Source: Diploscapter coronatus (lineage: Eukaryota > Nematoda > Chromadorea > Rhabditida > Rhabditidae). Taken from it: a stretch of DNA of 64,000 nucleotides. This document shows, in pieces, positions 58,703 to 64,000 of the stretch (the stretch's first letter is position 1; every line of letters starts with the position of its first letter). The stretch is taken from positions 37,835,249 through 37,899,248 of the forward strand of contig OZ038423.1 of the NCBI GenBank assembly GCA_964036155.1, given 5' to 3'. The position numbers and the translations under genes were made by a program. Under the pieces are notes generated by a model that saw only the letters and a program-made list of their open reading frames with translations, made no database searches and was not told the DNA's origin.

Positions 58703-60480
58703 ACCCCCTCAACAAAGTGCAGCAGAAATGGATGAGTGGCGAGATTCCAGTCGTCGTGGCCACGATCGCGTTCGGAATGGGCATCGACAAAGCTGATGTC
58801 AGGTATGAATTGTCTTCTACATTTTTTGTTTGGTGTTAATATTTTAATTCGAGAAATGTACAATTTTCGAACGATAAATGACCTAACTTGTGCACATTGT
58901 ACAAATTCAGGTTTCTCTCTGAAAACGCTCACACATTTCAATTCTGATGTTCCAGAGTACTCAAACAGGATCAAGGTGATTATTTCGGATGTTCGGAGTT
59001 TTTTCGTTCTTTTTTTAATTGAAAAGGCATTTACTACTCTGTCAATCTCCGGTAAATTTTGAAGGAAAATGCTGAACTTTTACACACGAAGATTCGTACT
59101 TTCCAAAGAAAAGATGAATTGTTTTCAGGCCAAGAAGGGGTTGAGTGACTATGCGAAAGATATCCAGATTAAGGCTCTGCAAACTGGACTCGAGAAAATG
59201 CTCGAGTACTGTGAAAAGGTATGGATGCGATTTTTAATTAGTGAATTTTAGTTTTTTGTCCAATGCTGTCAAAATTGAATGCTCCTATACACTTTCAATT
59301 TTCGTTTTTTAATTCTAATTTATAGGAATGTATTTTCAAACATTCGAATAATTGTTATTTTTAGGCCGAATGCAGACACAAAATGATGGCCTCGTTCTTC
59401 AATGAATCCGACCTGGAGAAGTGCTTGAAGAGCTGCGATTTCTGCAGAATTCCCGAGCAGGTCAGCCAACAGGCAAATGCACTCAAAACGATAAGGAATT
59501 TTGGATAGATTTTTCTTATTTGTAAGTGAAATATTTCATTTGTTCTATCATTTCAGCAGCGTCAAGAGAGTCTGTACTCGCGAAGTCAGCGACAAAATGG
59601 AGAAACTCATGAATCACTCGGATATGAGCCAAGGCATTTTTGTTCTAATAAATATTGATCAAAGATTGTTTCAGGCAAAAGAAAGAAGAGGAATACTCTG
59701 GATTCGAGAAAGGGTTGGAGAGAATGGAAAAAGAGGAGGCTGTCAGGCTAAAAACTGCTGTTCAGGTAAGGAAATTTGAAATAACTCGTTGAAAAATATG
59801 CTATTCCTATCATTTTATAAAATTCTTCTAAATCACTTTGAATTTTATTATAAATTTTCAGGGCGAATTCGAATGTCGTCTCAAAGCGCGTCGAGTAACT
59901 CACCATTGTTGTAAGTTTTCATTTAACAACTCATAATTTGAACAGAAGTATCTTATACTCTACACAACGAAGTTCATTCCAATGTCAATTATCTCAGGAG
60001 TTGTGTTTGATGAAACTAATACAGAGGCGGGAAAAAGTATTGAATCACCTCGTTCTTGGATTTTCCTAGCCCAGTGTTCTGCAATGGTTGAATTCAGAAT
60101 GCATTTCATACGCATATGCGCTTAGATAAGAATGTGTGCTAAGTTTCAGCACGGTCTGTGCATTACAGAGCTCTAGGCCGAATATAGCCCTAATATGGTT
60201 GTGACCCAATGATTTTGTTCGCCATCCTACATATGTTTTTCAGTTACACGAATTACCAATGCCAGTTTAAAAAATTACAAACAATTCTTATCCTTGATTA
60301 CCTTTCCTTCTTTGGAACTGACAGCGTATTTTTCAGCGCCGTGAAATGATAGTTCGTACAGTCATACAGGCTCTGGACGACAATTCCTCCCAGACAGGCA
60401 GCCAGCTGACATCGAATACAACTCCTGCTATTTGCAGTCCAAGACACTCAGCTCCTACAACCACAAGGCTGCACAGTCGT
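58703..60480 (+). pseudogene. RecQ5-like helicase fragment, copy B
   Basis: Exon-like pieces: 58703-58802 ([20 protein letters not shown], then MGIDKADVR: helicase motif V region), 59129-59218, 59365-59460 (AECRHKMMASFF, EKCLKSCDFC: four-cysteine zinc module), 59557 to about 59632, 59675-59765, 59862 to about 59910, about 60338-60480. The fit is to the RECQL5 subfamily. No N-terminal ATPase motifs are present, since transposon copy B lies just upstream, and the exon expected to carry motif VI (QxxGRAGRDG) is absent between 58803 and 59128. The exon at 59862 has an internal deletion relative to copy A. Probably non-functional, although the zinc-module exons are still open. Confidence 0.75.
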
Positions 60481-60974
60481 ATGTTATTTTATTTAATTCT
60501 GAGATGTGTCCAGTACAGTGCGAGAATTACTATTTTGCCGATCAGCACTAGTTTATTTGCGCTGCTAATATTTCTGATCTTACCCATCAATTTCATAGCT
60601 TTTATTGGTATCATGATTTATAATAAAAATGACCCAGTTTCCAAATATTCTAATCGGAGATTGGCTAATTTCGAAGATAACTTTGACTTTACTACTTTAC
60701 TACCGCCTATCTATAATTTGTATCTCTGAAAAGCGAGTGAAATTCCTTGATTTCAGTTGAGTCAATCAAGAACGCGACAAAGCATGGAACGGAATACGAT
60801 TCCTCTTCTGCTTCAGCCATTTGATAATGATAAAACAATGCATTGGTATTCTCAATAAATAACCAACTAGAAATAAGAGTTTCATTGATTTCATATTGTG
60901 ACACCATATAATATCAGACAAATATATAGAAAATGGTTAAAGATCGACTTGTCAGAAAGGGAGAAATGGTGTGA
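59748..60974 (+). repeat. Segmental duplication, copy B (of 45612-46699)
   Basis: Direct repeat of the segment left of transposon copy A. It retains the empty transposon target site (GGTGTGATAGTAG at 60968-60980) and runs directly into arm 2. Confidence 0.8.
60022..60233. repeat. Small Tc1-type insertion in copy B
   Basis: Absent from copy A at the same place. Ends start CAGAGGCGGGAAAAAGTATT and finish near GCGAACAAAATCATTGGG (reverse strand), partly complementary, with TA at both edges. Too short for a transposase. Confidence 0.5.
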
Positions 60975-61797
60975 TAGTAGAAGTCTAACTATGAGATACA
61001 TATGTGTTGAGCTAATAATAATTCATAATTGAAATGAAACAGACTACAAGTTGGGTTTTATGATGAAAATGCTTACGAACCTTGGATCTTACTTTATAAG
61101 GCTTAGTTCATAATTTCTTTACATCGAAAATTCGTGTGATTTAGTTGGTTCTAAGTAATCAAGCTTCAGCAAGAGTTCTGTTTCATCAGTTGTATTTAAT
61201 CAAGAAAGATGTCAACTAGATTAGTCATTCACAATAATCCTTACAAATTGAAAACATCTCTTAATAACTAAAAGTGGCAATTAACTGAGATATAATAATC
61301 TAAGCTATGACAGAATGAATTCCTAATAGGTATATTTCGTTATTCTTATCGAAAACTATTTCAAAGAATACTCATTTCAGTTGCAATTATCTCTCATCAC
61401 TTTTGAGTGTCTTCGAGAGTTGTCTGTATTCATGTAAATTGAAATTAACTTATTATCCAACATTTTATTGAGTCAAATAAGTGATGATAGGAACGTGTTA
61501 CACGTTCATGAACAAGGCATTTCAAGTTCAGTTCTCTTTGCGAAATACTGTGATTCCCGTTCGTCATTCATCTGCAGGTTGAGTTTTGAGAAAGCAAAGC
61601 ATGCAGTCCAGCTTCACTTGTCGATACTCGTCCCGAAAATAAGAATCAAATTGATCTGACTTCTCTGAGGAGTGTTAAGCAACTTTATTAGTGAACTATA
61701 GCTTTCGATTTGTTTTCATTTGATACTTTTTAATAAAAATGAAAATTTTTATTCATAGCTTTGATTTGAAAAATGAAATATCAAATAAGAAAGGTAA
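60484..61797. other. Gene-free stretch, shared 3' flank of lectin 2
   Basis: Left part (to 60974) belongs to the segmental duplication, the rest to arm 2. A frame with a hydrophobic stretch (about 60495-60660) and one at 61468-61659 have counterparts in the other copies, but differ mainly at amino-acid-changing sites, so they are not called as genes. Confidence 0.45.
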
Positions 61798-64000
61798 TCA
61801 AGGGCATGGCACGGAAAGCCGTTCGTCCGTTTCGCAGGCATAGAAATACATCCTATCGCACTAAATATTGAATATGATTTTAGAAATTTGTTATAGGGTG
61901 CGTGATAGTTTCTGAACTATTTTCATGTGTCTTTAATAATCAAATATGATATTTCTTTAAGAATTTAAACGAATCTAATATCGGATCGAATCCCAAATCT
62001 GATCATACATATTTTCTCTTACCTTCCATTTACTAGTTATTTTCTAACTAAAATATCTCATACCGTAAAACCTGTAATAGATACTTTGGTTTTTAATTTT
62101 CAACCTCTCAAAAATAAAAGAAAAAGATTCTATTAGAGAGTTTACGGCATTCGTATTTTCACAGATTAAACTTGATCTTACACCATCGTCGCCCCATAAT
62201 CCAGTGTCATATACCTAAAATATTCATTATAAAATATGCATTTGGGCTGGTATTAATTTTTGCATTTAATGACATTTAATTCGTTTTTCATTGTTCTAAA
62301 TCAACTTCAAAATCTCTTTTATAAGTAGAGAAGTCAAGTAAATTTCAGGAAATAGATGATCACGGTAATTCATCAAAATAACATTACAAACTCTCAACGA
62401 GACAGAATAATTTTAGGTATTCGAAAATGATCTACTCGGTATAAATTAGTTCATTTTTGTGCAACGATATATTCTTTTATAAAAAGTAAACATTTTAAAA
62501 TAGATTAAAATATGACTCACAAATCCACAATCTCCAGCGCCACCTGAAGGAATTTAGTAAAGCGCATCGGGAAATTGAAGAACTGATTTTCATAAATGCA
62601 CTACTATAAAATATGGAGATTTGGTATTGCGATATTTGTGCATTTTTGAAAATCGAATTCTTCTTCCGTTGCAATTAACTAAATTTCTTACCCGGCTCCC
62701 TAAATATAATTAATAATTAACCACTAGTTGAAAACTCAACAATTCATTATATCTTGTTCTTTTTATATGTATTCGAGGTCTGGATTTATGTAGTGATCAT
62801 GAGTTGTGCTGATACGTGCGAATGCTCGAGATTCGTCGCGATCATCATAGGAGAATCTCGACCAAGCCTTAACATTCGCGGCTTCAGCACGAGCCATGCC
62901 CATTGTTCCAATCCAGATCTCAAAGGAGTCGAAAGTACTCTTGCTACAGATTTTTGATTCAATTATCCAATTAAAACCCTGGTTACAGCGAAACTTTTTT
63001 ACTTACCCGGCGTCAGTGTCCCAAAAGGTACACACATATTCCACACCATCGCTGTTTTCTACACGCATTCCCTAAATTTTTATAGACAAATACAAAGCGA
63101 TGAAAAGTATGAAAACAAATATCCTTGAACTAATCATAGTAGGCAACCTGGAAATGTAGAACGGTGAATCATAGGAACATACGAAATAACATGGTAAACG
63201 ATGCTCTAGGCTATCTTCCCCTCTCCTAATTCTTTACTATTTTCGTATGTTTCTATCGTCCTACTTTACAAAATTGTCTATAAGTAGAATGATGACTCAC
63301 AGTGGGATCAGGCACGATTTTTCGTATATCAATCCAAGGAAAGGAAGAGCCCTTCAAATTCGCTGAAAAAGGAGAAAATCAGTAGATGATTTTAATTATC
63401 CTGTTTAATTTTTGATAAAATTTAGTTAGTAAGAAAGTTTGGCCAGTTTCGACATAATTTGGATGAGTTTTAGGTTAAATTACATCTTTTAATAAATAGC
63501 AGACTGATTGTGAGTTTATTGTCCGAAAAAATCGGGAAGACTACAGCAGGTAAGGTTCGCTTTACAAAGATGGTCATAGGATTTACTAGGATAGATCGTT
63601 TTCGGAGATCTAAAGTGTTGAGATCAGCATGACTTTGATGGTCAGACTGATACCAAATTTAAACGTTAAAATCAATGTTGAAAACTGATTTGGCCTCTCT
63701 AACCATTAGCTTCCTTTGTGAGTATAGTCTTATTAATGCCGCAAAATGAAAACACGCAATTTAGAAATCGAATGTTCCAAATTAATTTATACATTAATAA
63801 ATTCTCATGAAATTCCTTACCATAATTAGCAAAGTCTTGGTTTTGCTGTAGGCTGTACAACCTTGGTAGATGGCACATTGAGGAGGGAGGGGTGCATAAT
63901 GCCATGCAGTTCGCAGCTGCTGTGTCCCAAGTGATAAAAGTAGCAAAATACTGTAAAATTCTTGCTATTCACAAAACGAAATTAAAACGAAAACGAGATT
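60970..64000 (-). repeat. Inverted duplication, arm 2 (continues past window end)
   Basis: Mirror copy of 53822-56943. The homology reaches the last bases of the window, so the true end lies outside. Confidence 0.9.
61798..63950 (-). CDS. C-type lectin, gene 2 (5' part outside window), with an 8-nt microexon
   Basis: Visible exons in gene order: 63950-63821, 63362-63301, 63071-63007, 62699-62692, 62543-62521, 62214-62182, 61860-61798. All are open and phase-compatible. CTLD features: WDTAAANCMALCTPPSSMCH, SFPWIDIRK, FWDTDAGGEPGGAGDCGF, TGLWGDDG, then CDRMYFYACETDERLSVPCP and stop. It is the inverted paralogue of lectin 1, with E-P-G instead of Q-P-G at the sugar-motif position and one codon fewer in the LWGD exon. 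Exons for signal peptide, stalk and first CTLD strand should lie beyond 64000. There is no sign of decay. Confidence 0.87.

Noticed and set aside
1..64000. tRNA, rRNA, CRISPR arrays, bacterial operons or viral genes
   Set aside because: Looked for conserved tRNA T-loop sequence, regularly spaced direct repeats, ribosome-binding sites and viral core genes by eye; none was seen.

Overview
The window looks like nuclear DNA of a nematode, probably a rhabditid-type species. Reasons: AT-rich introns of about 40-60 bp with TTTTCAG acceptors; the same acceptor motif directly upstream of several start codons, as expected for spliced-leader addition; an Argonaute of the nematode-specific WAGO type; a secreted C-type lectin pair; and Tc1/mariner and fold-back elements. 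No bacterial, viral or organellar genes, tRNA, rRNA or CRISPR were recognised.

Layout, left part (1-25.7 kb): a partial PLP-dependent transsulfuration enzyme (minus), a GLYAT-like acyltransferase with a damaged splice site (plus), a 27-exon WAGO Argonaute (plus, 5.9-13.5 kb), an Asn/Ser-rich small protein (minus), a PKR/PEK-like protein kinase (minus), a repeat-built neuropeptide precursor (minus) and the ESCRT cofactor VTA1/LIP5 (minus).

Middle part (26-43.7 kb): mostly housekeeping genes on plus: SLC25A46 (mitochondrial outer-membrane carrier), eIF3j, NSF (SNARE-disassembly ATPase with a substituted Walker A lysine in D2) and STOML2 (mitochondrial stomatin); then a CIB/calmyrin EF-hand gene on minus. 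Introns here carry several small fold-back repeats.

Right part (44-64 kb): a rearranged, duplicated region. It holds two 1486-bp inverted copies of a long-TIR transposon, two copies of a decayed RecQ5-like segment, and two inverted, apparently intact C-type lectin genes, each containing an 8-nt microexon. A mariner-like element with a broken transposase sits in an intron of the first lectin gene. The 5-bp target duplications of the two transposon copies are mismatched as they stand, but become perfect if the DNA between them is flipped. This is the footprint of an inversion by recombination between the copies.

Gene models were built by hand from open frames, splice signals, phase agreement and family knowledge; no database search was run. 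The strongest models (NSF, Argonaute, STOML2, eIF3j, VTA1, CIB, SLC25A46, lectin 1) close in frame across all exons.
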